DNA of 64,000 bases from Garcia nutans (taxonomy: Eukaryota > Streptophyta > Magnoliopsida > Malpighiales > Euphorbiaceae), in assembly GCA_947685225.1 (NCBI GenBank), contig CANTUV010000004.1, positions 19,251,001 through 19,315,000 of the forward strand. Direction: 5' to 3'. The notes beneath the pieces were generated by a model that saw only the letters and a list, made by a program, of their open reading frames with translations, was not told the origin of the DNA and did no database searches. Both the position numbers and the translations under genes were made by a program. Of this stretch, positions 44,166-57,372 are shown piece by piece; positions within the stretch are counted from its first letter, which is position 1, and every line of letters begins with the position of its first letter.

Positions 44166-44606
44166 ATCCTAGGGTTGACTCTATTGTTTGCTTTTTTGGA
44201 TTGCTTTTACCTTTTTGGTTCATTGGATGTTTAGGACTTATGGTTTGACTCTTTTCATGGAATGAATTACTCTTTTTGTAATGAATGATTCTTTTTTGGA
44301 ATGAATGACTCTTTTTGGAATGAATGACTCTTTCATTTGCTTTCCAAGCATTATCTACTTTATTTACTTGCTCTAATTTTTGCCTAAGCCATCCTTTTGG
44401 ATTTTCAACTTAGCGAGCTCTTACCCATTCTTGCCTAAGCCGCCCTTTGCGAGTTTTCAACTTAGTGGAATTTTTTTTTATGTTGGCAAAAGAAAAATGA
44501 ATTAATGGTTTTCATTAAAATTTAGACCGTGCTCAAGGAGAGCTGCCTACATATCTCGAATTAGTTTGCGAGAATCAGGTCTAATGTAGTTCCTTACAAT
44601 GCATGA
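44166..44606. other. Spacer between antisense gene and pol end, element B
   Basis: Non-coding, convergent gene ends on both sides. Begins with GAATGAATGACTC-type short repeats (44260-44335) and contains two post-pol-type hairpins on the - strand. Confidence 0.6.
44384..44465 (-). repeat. Post-pol hairpins of element B
   Basis: Hairpins at 44384-44413 and 44435-44465, both with CTAAG/CTTAG outer stems. The first has inner stem ATCC/GGAT in place of the CCC/GGG type, a compensatory change. They lie in the same place relative to pol as in element A. Confidence 0.75.
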
Positions 44607-46723
44607 TTATACATAATATTTCTTTAATAGATCCAGATTGCATGGGTTTTTGAACTCCAGACCATCCAAATCAGACAAGATGACGGCTTCGCCGGAAAGT
44701 ATTTTCTTTACAATGTAGGGTCCAGCCCAATGAGGATGAAACTTCCCACGAGGATCTGTAACGGGTGTTCTGATCTCTTTCAGAACCAAACAACCTTCTT
44801 CCAACTTTCGATCTTTGACCTTTTTGTTGAAATGTCTGGCCATTTGCCTCTGATACCCTTGAATCTGATGGAGAGCTTGAAGTCTTTTTTCATCCAAACC
44901 CAACAACTGATGATGATAATTGCTAATCCATTCAGCTTCATTTATCTGACTTTCTTGAATTATCCTCGCCGATTGAACTTCCAGTTCAATGGGGAGTACT
45001 GCTTCCATTCCATACACCAGTTAATACGGGGTTGGCCCAGTAGGGTTCTAATTGATGTTCTATATCCCCACAAAGCCAGTGGTAACTTCTCATGCCAACA
45101 CCTATGTTCCTTGATCATTTTTTGTATGATCACCCTTATAGACTTATTTGCTGCTTCTACAGCTCCATTTGTTTGAGGTCTATAAGGAGAGGACTTAAGA
45201 TGCTGGACCTTCTTATCCTTCAAGAGTTTAGCAAATTCTGCTTGGAAATGAGTTCCATTATCAGTGATAATCTCAAATGGCATTCCGTACCGACAAAGGA
45301 TGTTGGTTCGGACAAACTGTGCTGCCTTTTTGGCATCTAATTCTATATAGGAAGCTGCTTCAACCCACTTTGTGAAGTAATCCACTGCTACCAAGATAAA
45401 CTGATGTCCATTCGAAGCTCTCGGATGTATTTTGCCAATTATATCTATTCCCCAAGTAGCGAAGGGCCATGGAGAAGTGATTGGATTTAGGGCAACGGGA
45501 GGTTGCTTCTGCAGCTTAGCAAATATCTGACACTGATGGCATTCTTGCACAAACGCCACACAGTCTGTATTCATGGTGGACCAATAATATCCTAGATTGG
45601 CTATTTTTCTAGCCAAGGTGATCCCATACATATGCGGTCCTCATTCGCCACCATGCACCATTTCCATTATCCGCTTAGCCTCTGCTTCCTTCACACACCT
45701 TAGGTGCATTCCATTCCAACTTCTTTTATAGAGGATATCTCCATTAAGAATGTAACATGTGGCTAGCTGCCTTATTGCTCTCTGATCAACCCTTGATGAT
45801 ACCTCCGGATAACTTCCATCCTTGAGATAAATCTTGATATCCCAGAACCATGGTTTACCATCGGCCAAATGCATTATGTGGGCAGGTTGCTTCTGAAGTT
45901 GAACTTTCAATGGACGAATGGCTTTCCCCTCCTTGATATTGATCATGGAAGCTAAAGTAGCCAGGGCATCAGCAAACTGATTCTTTGCTCTTGGGAGATA
46001 TTCGAAGCACAGATCATCGAATTGTTGTGCCAAATGATCAAGGCGTTGTAGGTAAGGAACCAAACGCTCTTCTCTTATTTTCCATTTCCTTAAAGCTTGT
46101 GATACTATTAAAATAGAATCACCATAGACCTTTAGGTTCTTAATCCCCAATCCCAGGGCGGCTTCGAGCCCATTGATGCAAGCTTCATATTCTGCTTCAT
46201 TGTTTGTGCAGCTAAAGTCAAGTTTAACTGCAAAGGGAATGTATTCTCCACAAGGAGTTTTGAACACAATCCCAATTCCATTTCCATGATAATTGGATGC
46301 CCCATCAAAATACATCTCCCAAACACTTCTTTCCACATTCAAGAGGTCTTTGTTAGGGAAATTCATTTCTCGCATCTCGTCTTTTACGGGTAATTCTGCT
46401 AACTGGTCAGCTATTGCCCCACCTTTCACAGCTTTCCTTTGAATGAATTTTAAGTCAAAAGCTGCCAATGTTGACACCCACTTTGCCGTTTTGCTGTCCA
46501 AAACAGGCCTCTCCATAAGGAATTTCAAGGGACTCTGTTTTGCGATGACACAAGTAGTGTAAGAAGACAAGTAGTGTTGTAACTTCGTGCAGGTCCAATA
46601 CAACGCTAAACACAACTTCTCAATCTTGTTATACTTTAACTCATAGTCCAGCATCCTTTTGCTGAGGTAGTAAATTGCATTTTCTACCTTTGTTCCTTCG
46701 GCCTCTTGAGCTAGCATTGAACC
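44607..46723 (-). pseudogene. pol: Element B RNase H, second RNase H and integrase (pol 3' half)
   Basis: Continues pol, in phase, from the other side of element F. First RNase H: GSMLAQEAEGT, YYLSKRMLDYELKYNKIEKL. The second RNase H starts near 46326 with MYFDGASNYHGNGIGIV and ends ADALATLAS (about 45960). Integrase: HHCC finger ending CVAFVQECHQCQ (about 45540), core GIDIIGKIH, TDNGTHF, NGAVEAANKS (about 45440-45150), end at 44607 after LLKKYYV. Lesions: TGA at 45641 and a frameshift near 45040, with a TAA close by. Catalytic residues are otherwise kept. Confidence 0.9.
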
Positions 46724-47980
46724 TGTAACACCCCGATACTCCATATAAGTACTATACATATACCTGGTACACATACAGTAAATATATAAGGTATAAGGGT
46801 GTCACTTTTAGTTACAATTTAAAAACCTTTAAATTATATTCAAAACATAATTATATTCATCTAAAGAATATTTACTCTTTCTTTATCAAAACTTTATTTA
46901 TACATATAAACACACTTTATCAGAAATACATCATAATTAAATTTATACATGTATGCATCACCCTCTAGTTGGTCTCAACAAACTCTACTCTTCTTGTGGC
47001 ATGACGAAAGGCTTCATTTCTTCCTCCTAATCACCTGCGCGATTACACATCCGCGCTAAGCCCGAAAGCTTAGTAGTACAAATAAATATAAAATATGCGT
47101 TACAAAAGAATCATACCTCATATATTTAACCTCATGTTTTATTGTTTCTTGATCCTATTTTTCTTCTTCCTCAATGCATTCATCATGTATTCCTACTAAT
47201 CTCATAGATTATATACATATTTACATAGAACATTCACAAAACGATACTTACCATTTCTACCTCATATAAATATTACATGTCACATTGTACCTTCAAAATC
47301 ACATATTTCAACATAACTTCTCAAACCAAATCTCCTTTCAATAATTCATTTATACAATATTATCATGCCATACTACATAACATTATACTTCATTACACCA
47401 ATCACGGATCCATCATTAAGACTCACAATCAATATATCAACACACACATTACATCTCCTATTTCATAACATATCATGTCATTATTTTATTCACATTTTAC
47501 CAATCATGAATCACATTTCCAACAAAGGCAACCATAGATCTCATTATTCATCTAGCTCAACCTTTGCATATCACATTAAAAACAAAGACAGACTCGGGCC
47601 CAAAACACTAATATGCCATTCAACTTTCAGAGTTAATGCTTTGGTTTAATTATCACATTATCATTATCATTGACCCAACTAGGCTTCAAGGATTTAGATT
47701 CAACCAAGCTTCAAGGGGAGTAAAACATGTTAAACTTCAACCCAACTTGGCTTCAAGAACCAATCCAACCTAGCTTCAAGGGATGTAACATCTCAATTAG
47801 GCTTCAAGGATCATATCCAACCTAACTTCAAGAGATTGTTACTATTATTAGGCATGCCACCAACAACAAAACTCTGAAAATGAATAACATATTAGACACA
47901 CAATTCATTTATCAATTCCATTATCACTTCTCATCATCATCTAGGCAAATATGCCTTATTTCTTTCAATTGAATCATCAT

Positions 47981-48620
47981 AGCCAATCACAATGGCATCA
48001 TATCACCTTTAGATCATCATAGCCAATCACAATGGCATCATATCACATTTAAATCATCATAGCCAATCACAATGGCATCATATCACATTTAAATCATCAT
48101 AGCCAATCACAATGGCATCATATCACATTTAAATCATCATAGCCAATCACAATGGCATCATATCACATTTAAATCATCATAGCCAATCACAATGGCATCA
48201 TATCACATTTAAATCATCATAGCCAATCACAATGGCATCATATCACATTTAAATCATCATAGCCAATCACAATGGCATCATATCACATTTAAATCATCAT
48301 AGCCAATCACAATGGCATCATATCACATTTAAATCATCATAGCCAATCACAATGGCATCATATCACCTTTAGATCATCATAGCCAATCACAATGGCATCA
48401 TATCACATTTAAATCATCATAGCCAATCACAATGGCATCATATCACATTTAAATCATCATAGCCAATCACAATGGCATCATATCACATTTAAATCATCAT
48501 AGCCAATCACAATGGCATCATATCACATTTAAATCATCATAGCCAATCACAATGGCATCATATCACATTTAAATCATCATAGCCAATCACAATGGCATCA
48601 TATCACATTTAAATCATCAT
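47981..48620. repeat. 40-base minisatellite, 16 copies, left LTR of F
   Basis: Monomer AGCCAATCACAATGGCATCA plus a further 20 bases. Each copy has GCCA/TGGC arms. The variant CCTTTAGATC occurs at 48007 and again 360 bases later, i.e. nine monomers apart. Confidence 0.95.
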
Positions 48621-49142
48621 ATTATACACTTTATCATTCAAGCATACATAATCACTTACATTGCACATATATCTTAAATTCATTGTCGTATAAACCAAAT
48701 GTCCATTTATTTCATTTTTGATCATTATTATCATCCTTGATAACATCACATCTCATCACTTCTCAAGACACATTTACACCATTCATTATTTAAAACATTT
48801 ATCATAATAAATTTCATTGCACATACCTTTTTGGATAATCATTGTATTAACAATATATTAATCTACTTAACATTGTTTTAAGTTTCAAAATCATATAAAA
48901 GAACGCATCTAGGTAAATTTATACTTACCTCAAGAACTACTCCCATCAAGCTATACATAGTCAATTACCTCCTCATATCCTTTACATTTTACCTATAGCA
49001 TTATTAATGTAACATTACAAAATACATCATTTATATAACACATTACCTATAACAAGCTTCACAATGCATAAACATAACATTGTTCATATAATATCATATG
49101 CATCATCATTACCCTCAAATGTATAATCAATTTCATCAATGA

Positions 49143-49386
49143 CATTAGACAAATGATCTCTGTTTTAACATGTGTTTGAGAATCTTATTGCAGAATTAGG
49201 TTGCTTCAAATAAAGCAGAACAGAACACTTCTAGCGGTCGCGCCTCACATGAATACGACCGCTCCATACAATTACACAATGAAACCTTATCACAGTAGGT
49301 TTCGCGGTCAGAAGTCCGACCTAAGTCGCGACCGCACATAACTAAATAGCGACCGCCCATGACTAATAGCGACCGTCCCAAATTAC
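49143..49386 (+). repeat. Copia LTR segment inside the left LTR of F
   Basis: Begins ATTAGACAAATGATCTCTG and includes GGTTGCTTCAAATAAAG, CGACCGCTCCATACAATTAC and TCACAGTAGGTTTCGCG. It is colinear, with small gaps, with the first ~270 bases of the element G LTR read in the element's sense (38682 leftward). It is oriented opposite to F. Confidence 0.85.
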
Positions 49387-50315
49387 GTCTCTCATACATA
49401 AACCCTAAATGTAGCCAAACTTCTTTCAATTGCATTTATACACATTTTACACAACAATAATCTCATTCAATTGGATACAATCAATGACATAAACACATAT
49501 CTTACATAATCATCACAATAATCACTTTAACAACCCATTAACATACATTTAAACACAAACCATCCCAAAACCATAAAACCAACATCCTTCTCCATCTTTC
49601 AAAATCAACATCCACCACTTCCAACAACAACACTTATTTAAGCTCTCAACTTAAAACCAATTTTAACACTTGAAAACATATCATAAACACATTTAATCAA
49701 CCATCCATATCAACTCACCAACCCCAAACACAATTTCAAAAGAACAAAGGAAAATCAAGAGAAAGAACTTACCTAAGTTGTTGAATTCCACAAATCTTCA
49801 ATTAAATCCTTTGATTCTCCCTTCAATTGATGTTAGAATTAAACAAATCTCACTTTGCTTTCTCTTGTCTAAGGAGGAGCCAACCAACGTGGAGAAGAGA
49901 AGAAGAAGAAAGAAATTGAAGAAAAGACAAAATCTCACCTCTTTAAATTTCCACCAAGCATTTCATTTCAAGTAATTACTCAAATACCCCTCATCACTTA
50001 ACTTAGCTTTTTGTCTCATATAAGCCCTTATATGTAATTTCAATAACAACCAAAAATATCTTCTTCCACTTAACCATCACTTTGACTCTTCATTTGACCA
50101 ATTTATATGTTATATATATCATCATATACACAACATATAAACTTGTCTCTAAACCCTATTTCTTCCCAAAATACATATACATATACTTTTCTTTCAAATA
50201 GCACATGAACATTCTCTCTTCAAATTTTCTTTTCTTATCAACTTAACATATACACTTAATCCAAATAAAATAACAATAATATTAACACTTCTAGGGTATA
50301 ATTTGGGATATTACA

Positions 50316-50330
50316 ATTCCCTCCCCCTTA
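50316..50330 (-). promoter_or_regulatory. Polypurine tract of element F
   Basis: On the - strand TAAGGGGGAGGGAAT next to the LTR. Confidence 0.85.
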
Positions 50331-53300
50331 AATAATTTCGTCCTCGAAATTATCAGTACCATATCAATTTATTCTTAACAAAATACTATCTTAACTCCCA
50401 TATGGAGTTAATTATATGCTTAAGTTATTATATTATCAAATCACATAACTTCAACTCTTCCCTTTAGAATCAACCATCTTCTCTCAATTTCCATAATTCA
50501 TCCTTCTATGTGTTTATACAATTGATTACTTCTTTGATCAAACATTCAAAAGATTTCATTACATTTCCTATTAATAACTTTATACAAGAATCAGCTCCTT
50601 TATATAGTTCATCCAATCTTTATATTTAATATATATTGCTCCTTCATCTCTTTGTAATTACTCTCTTAACTTTAACCTTAAAAACCATTGGTTGTATTTG
50701 TGCATTAATTATCCCATCATTACAATCACTGTCTAAATATATATATATCACTCTCAATTGGATAACAAGATCCTTATTTTTCACAAATGGAGTTACTTCT
50801 TTAGCATGCTTTTCATTAACTTACATATTAATATATCACCTTTCAACTTATTTTATAAATAACCAAACTTTTTCCCTGTTTCATCATAATTTATAACCAC
50901 TATAACTCCATTCATTCATGTCCAAACATACTTTAACCTATTATATCGTATACATTATCATGTAAATAATTTCACTCATGGTACAACTATACACATTAAA
51001 TCCCAATAATGATTCATAATCTTGGCCAAATCCAGATCAAATGATCTATCTATCACAATATACTTACATTCAAATCTTATTCAATTCCAATCAACCATTA
51101 ATTTATTTAAACTTATCATAAAATTTCACAATATTCATATATGTATATATAACCTAATTCCGTTAGGGCAACTTATATACAATTCCTGATCATTTCTGAT
51201 CCATATTCAATCAAATTATCATGATAACAAATTATTTCAAATTATCTTAATATAATTTCCACCAATTCTCATAAAAATTTATATCATATTTAGTACTAAT
51301 AGTTCTAGCACTTAAACCTCAAGTTCATTCATTCATTACATACCATAAACATATTCAGTATAACTTTCAATCATATTTATTTTGATTACCTTATTGTCAT
51401 ATCATCCCTAACTCAAAACATTTCCATAATTTCCTTTGCTCTCTTTATCTTCATAATTATAACCAAATTTTTAATATAAAATGATAAAGTACAACTTTAT
51501 CCATCATAACTTTTAACTATACCTCTCAAACATAATTTTCAATCTCACCAAATCTATAATACAATCATTTGATCCAGGACACAAATCCATGGATAACAAA
51601 CTAACCAATCAAATATATTGAACAAAACATATGGCTTTAAGAGATCAAGATTCAAGCCTGGTACTTTCAAATCAATACTGTTCTTTCATAATTTTATTCT
51701 CAATCTTCACAAATACAAGGTTAAGGTGCATCTCCAGAAGTACATATTCCTTCTTTACATTTTTGCTATAACAGAAGTTAATACATTTCAAATTCCGTTC
51801 CAACTCAATTTGCACTCGACTATATGATCTTTATCAACTTAATTCATGTTTCAAATAATATTACCATATACTGATTCAATCATATACAATTCCCATACAA
51901 ATTTCTATTTGTCACTTTATTTCTAATCCATTTACAATCTCTTATAATGTATAATTGCATAGAACTTTCCATATGTGATTACTTTGGAAGTCTAAACATC
52001 ATATGATCATCAAGTTCAATGCTCAATATAATAATTTCCACTGTCCAGTATCTCTCAAGTCCATTCCATTCTCACATCCATCATATAATCCATTTAACTT
52101 TACACAATTCAAAGCCTAATCTCTCTTAAGTCCACTATTACTTACAACATCGTTTCCATATCACAATTTCTATAATTATACCACATACATATTCATAAGT
52201 CACCTTCATAATGTGATTCACACACATATATCATATACATGTATACACTTATTTGTAGGCTCTTATTTTATTTTCCTTCTTCACATATTCAATACACATT
52301 TAATATACTTCCATATTCATTTTTACCCTTTTTACTTCAAAACAAATTCTCATGTTATCTATCACATTACTCAATTCATAATAAATTCATGTGCAATATT
52401 AATCATTTCACCTAGCTCAAGTATTGAATATACATTAAACCATCAATATCCCAATAATCTTTATCGAATTCCAATAAAACTTTAACTTTAAAAACATCTT
52501 ATTTACATACCACAAAGCAACATCCAACATATAATTTTCACAATTATTAAATTCATTTCAAAAATCCAATTATCACATATTATCACCTTTAACAGGAGCT
52601 TTCACAATATTCAAACATTTTACATTTTTAACATTGAAATCACAATGTTGCATTACCATAACAATAAAAACAATATCAATATTCATGTTATGCATTCAAC
52701 CAATAAAGCTCATACTTATAAATATCACATTTCATTGTTTGCATAGTTATATCATCATCCATTATGCTCATTCAACATAGACACACATAACCTAACAAAT
52801 ATTTAGTATTATAATCAAAATTCATCTTCAATCAACAACCATGACCTCATATATGAAATTTCCTCAACCAGGTTGGTTACTCACTAGGTCTCAAGCCACT
52901 ATCAATCTCGGGGGTCCGCAGGAGGCAGACAAATTCATTCATTTATATCTTTAAACATTACCTTCTCAATTTATTTCATTCTCATAATCAAATTGGGCAA
53001 ACATGCCTCAATCATCTCAAACCACATTACTCAATTCATCACCCAATTGTACATAATCAATGGCATTACACAAACTTTTTCAATGATCATCCTACTTTTC
53101 ACATTTCGTGTATCATCATTGATATATATATATACCTCAATTTATCTTATTCATAATTTTTAGAATCATCCACATACATTTTATTTATATCGATCAACTC
53201 ACTTAATATTTTACCATAATCTCATCAATTAATAACATATCTATCTATATTAGTAATCCAAACATAAGGTTTATTAAAAAGAAACCCAAACTGTATAGAA

Positions 53301-53717
53301 AAGAGTACATACTTAAATTTTGATTTTATTTTTAACTCATTTCCAACTTTATTCTTCTATTTATTTCTTTATATTACAACCACATTTCAATAAGCAATAA
53401 TTCAATATTTGCTTTCCTTAAGTAAACTCCTATTATTCATTTTATCAAGTAAGCTCATATTAATTTTTCCATATCATTTCTTTCTTTAATTTTCTTTTCA
53501 TGCAGAACTTTATCCACATGCTATTATTCATCTCATCTCATCTAATTCAATTACATTACAATTCACATAATGCCACATCCGAGACCAACCTAGGTGTGAA
53601 TGCATATACATGTATTACAAATTTCATTTCAAAACTTTCATTTTTAATTCTCTCTAAATTTTTTTTTTTTTTCAAATCTTTCTCTTTTTAATTCTACTTA
53701 GGCCGAGAATCTCGAAC
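50331..53717. other. Non-coding interior of element F
   Basis: 3.4 kb of AT-rich sequence, G-poor on +. I looked for gag, protease, RT, RNase H and integrase motifs on both strands and saw none. The open frames at 50636, 51618, 52213 and elsewhere are low-complexity chance frames. Only the outermost parts resemble chromovirus leader and pre-polypurine sequence. Confidence 0.75.
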
Positions 53718-53733
53718 CTAAGCTCTGATACCA
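53718..53733 (-). promoter_or_regulatory. Primer-binding site of element F
   Basis: On the - strand TGGTATCAGAGCTTAG, seven bases from the LTR; initiator tRNA-Met type. Confidence 0.85.
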
Positions 53734-54997
53734 AAATAATTGTAACACCCCGATACTCCATATAAGTACTATACATATACCTGGTACACATACAGTAAAT
53801 ATATAAGGTATAAGGGTGTCACTTTTAGTTACAATTTAAAAACCTTTAAATTATATTCAAAACATAATTATATTCATCTAAAGAATATTTACTCTTTCTT
53901 TATCAAAACTTTATTTATACATATAAACACACTTTATCAGAAATACATCATAATTAAATTTATACATGTATGCATCACCCTCTAGTTGGTCTCAACAAAC
54001 TCTACTCTTCTTGTGGCATGACGAAAGGCTTCATTTCTTCCTCCTAATCACCTGCGCGATTACACATCCGCGCTAAGCCCGAAAGCTTAGTAGTACAAAT
54101 AAATATAAAATATGCGTTACAAAAGAATCATACCTCATATATTTAACCTCATGTTTTATTGTTTCTTGATCCTATTTTTCTTCTTCCTCAATGCATTCAT
54201 CATGTATTCCTACTAATCTCATAGATTATATACATATTTACATAGAACATTCACAAAACGATACTTACCATTTCTACCTCATATAAATATTACATGTCAC
54301 ATTGTACCTTCAAAATCACATATTTCAACATAACTTCTCAAACCAAATCTCCTTTCAATAATTCATTTATACAATATTATCATGCCATACTACATAACAT
54401 TATACTTCATTACACCAATCACGGATCCATCATTAAGACTCACAATCAATATATCAACACACACATTACATCTCCTATTTCATAACATATCATGTCATTA
54501 TTTTATTCACATTTTACCAATCATGAATCACATTTCCAACAAAGGCAACCATAGATCTCATTATTCATCTAGCTCAACCTTTGCATATCACATTAAAAAC
54601 AAAGACAGACTCGGGCCCAAAACACTAATATGCCATTCAACTTTCAGAGTTAATGCTTTGGTTTAATTATCACATTATCATTATCATTGACCCAACTAGG
54701 CTTCAAGGATTTAGATTCAACCAAGCTTCAAGGGGAGTAAAACATGTTAAACTTCAACCCAACTTGGCTTCAAGAACCAATCCAACCTAGCTTCAAGGGA
54801 TGTAACATCTCAATTAGGCTTCAAGGATCATATCCAACCTAACTTCAAGAGATTGTTACTATTATTAGGCATGCCACCAACAACAAAACTCTGAAAATGA
54901 ATAACATATTAGACACACAATTCATTTATCAATTCCATTATCACTTCTCATCATCATCTAGGCAAATATGCCTTATTTCTTTCAATTGAATCATCAT

Positions 54998-55677
54998 AGC
55001 CAATCACAATGGCATCATATCACCTTTAGATCATCATAGCCAATCACAATGGCATCATATCACATTTAAATCATCATAGCCAATCACAATGGCATCATAT
55101 CACATTTAAATCATCATAGCCAATCACAATGGCATCATATCACATTTAAATCATCATAGCCAATCACAATGGCATCATATCACATTTAAATCATCATAGC
55201 CAATCACAATGGCATCATATCACATTTAAATCATCATAGCCAATCACAATGGCATCATATCACATTTAAATCATCATAGCCAATCACAATGGCATCATAT
55301 CACATTTAAATCATCATAGCCAATCACAATGGCATCATATCACATTTAAATCATCATAGCCAATCACAATGGCATCATATCACCTTTAGATCATCATAGC
55401 CAATCACAATGGCATCATATCACATTTAAATCATCATAGCCAATCACAATGGCATCATATCACATTTAAATCATCATAGCCAATCACAATGGCATCATAT
55501 CACATTTAAATCATCATAGCCAATCACAATGGCATCATATCACATTTAAATCATCATAGCCAATCACAATGGCATCATATCACATTTAAATCATCATAGC
55601 CAATCACAATGGCATCATATCACATTTAAATCATCATAGCCAATCACAATGGCATCATATCACATTTAAATCATCAT
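54998..55677. repeat. 40-base minisatellite, 17 copies, right LTR of F
   Basis: Same monomer as at 47981. The CCTTTAGATC variants are again 360 bases apart. The extra unit lies after the second variant. Confidence 0.95.
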
Positions 55678-56200
55678 ATTATACACTTTATCATTCAAGC
55701 ATACATAATCACTTACATTGCACATATATCTTAAATTCATTGTCGTATAAACCAAATGTCCATTTATTTCATTTTTGATCATTATTATCATCCTTGATAA
55801 CATCACATCTCATCACTTCTCAAGACACATTTACACCATTCATTATTTAAAACATTTATCATAATAAATTTCATTGCACATACCTTTTTGGATAATCATT
55901 GTATTAACAATATATTAATCTACTTAACATTGTTTTAAGTTTCAAAATCATATAAAAGAACGCATCTAGGTAAATTTATACTTACCTCAAGAACTACTCC
56001 CATCAAGCTATACATAGTCAATTACCTCCTCATATCCTTTACATTTTACCTATAGCATTATTAATGTAACATTACAAAATACATCATTTATATAACACAT
56101 TACCTATAACAAGCTTCACAATGCATAAACATAACATTGTTCATATAATATCATATGCATCATCATTACCCTCAAATGTATAATCAATTTCATCAATGAC

Positions 56201-56443
56201 ATTAGACAAATGATCTCTGTTTTAACATGTGTTTGAGAATCTTATTGCAGAATTAGGTTGCTTCAAATAAAGCAGAACAGAACACTTCTAGCGGTCGCGC
56301 CTCACATGAATACGACCGCTCCATACAATTACACAATGAAACCTTATCACAGTAGGTTTCGCGGTCAGAAGTCCGACCTAAGTCGCGACCGCACATAACT
56401 AAATAGCGACCGCCCATGACTAATAGCGACCGTCCCAAATTAC
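56201..56443 (+). repeat. Copia LTR segment inside the right LTR of F
   Basis: Same captured segment as at 49143-49386, colinear with the start of the element G LTR. Confidence 0.85.
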
Positions 56444-57372
56444 GTCTCTCATACATAAACCCTAAATGTAGCCAAACTTCTTTCAATTGCATTTATACAC
56501 ATTTTACACAACAATAATCTCATTCAATTGGATACAATCAATGACATAAACACATATCTTACATAATCATCACAATAATCACTTTAACAACCCATTAACA
56601 TACATTTAAACACAAACCATCCCAAAACCATAAAACCAACATCCTTCTCCATCTTTCAAAATCAACATCCACCACTTCCAACAACAACACTTATTTAAGC
56701 TCTCAACTTAAAACCAATTTTAACACTTGAAAACATATCATAAACACATTTAATCAACCATCCATATCAACTCACCAACCCCAAACACAATTTCAAAAGA
56801 ACAAAGGAAAATCAAGAGAAAGAACTTACCTAAGTTGTTGAATTCCACAAATCTTCAATTAAATCCTTTGATTCTCCCTTCAATTGATGTTAGAATTAAA
56901 CAAATCTCACTTTGCTTTCTCTTGTCTAAGGAGGAGCCAACCAACGTGGAGAAGAGAAGAAGAAGAAAGAAATTGAAGAAAAGACAAAATCTCACCTCTT
57001 TAAATTTCCACCAAGCATTTCATTTCAAGTAATTACTCTAATACCCCTCATCACTTAACTTAGCTTTTTGTCTCATATAAGCCCTTATATGTAATTTCAA
57101 TAACAACCAAAAATATCTTCTTCCACTTAACCATCACTTTGACTCTTCATTTGACCAATTTATATGTTATATATATCATCATATACACAACATATAAACT
57201 TGTCTCTAAACCCTATTTCTTCCCAAAATACATATACATATACTTTTCTTTCAAATAGCACATGAACATTCTCTCTTCAAATTTTCTTTTCTTATCAACT
57301 TAACATATACACTTAATCCAAATAAAATAACAATAATATTAACACTTCTAGGGTATAATTTGGGATATTACA

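Larger units (their letters stand above)
46724..50315 (-). repeat. 3' LTR of element F
   Basis: On + it runs TGTAACACCCC to GGGATATTACA. Contains GCTAAGCCCGAAAGCTTAG (about 47055, Tekay-type motif), short CAACCTAGCTTCAAGGG-like repeats (47665-47840), a 16-copy 40-base minisatellite and a Copia-LTR-like segment (49143-49386). Open frames in it appear twice in the window because the LTRs are duplicates. Confidence 0.95.
46724..57372 (-). mobile_element. Element F: non-autonomous, Tekay-related, very large LTRs
   Basis: Minus-strand element of 10.65 kb with LTRs of 3592 and 3632 bases, duplication GAACC (46719-46723 and 57373-57377), tRNA-iMet primer site and polypurine tract. The leader after the primer site and the GATAATTTCGAGGACGAAAT segment before the polypurine tract match chromovirus element E, but the 3.4-kb interior has no gag or pol. 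LTRs differ by one 40-base repeat unit and very few substitutions, so this is the youngest insertion here. It must have been moved by proteins supplied in trans. Confidence 0.9.
53741..57372 (-). repeat. 5' LTR of element F
   Basis: Near-identical to the left LTR, with one extra 40-base unit and rare substitutions (for example near 57037). Confidence 0.95.

Noticed and set aside
47981..48620. Regular 40-base repeats resembling a CRISPR array
   Set aside because: There are no unique spacers; monomers are head to tail within a plant LTR and present in both LTRs.
49196..49435. 79-codon frame in both F LTRs
   Set aside because: Falls on the captured Copia LTR segment; explained by CG-rich motifs, not a gene.
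50636..52485. Several 60-90 codon plus frames in the F interior
   Set aside because: Low-complexity, AT-rich, no homology seen, no starts in context.
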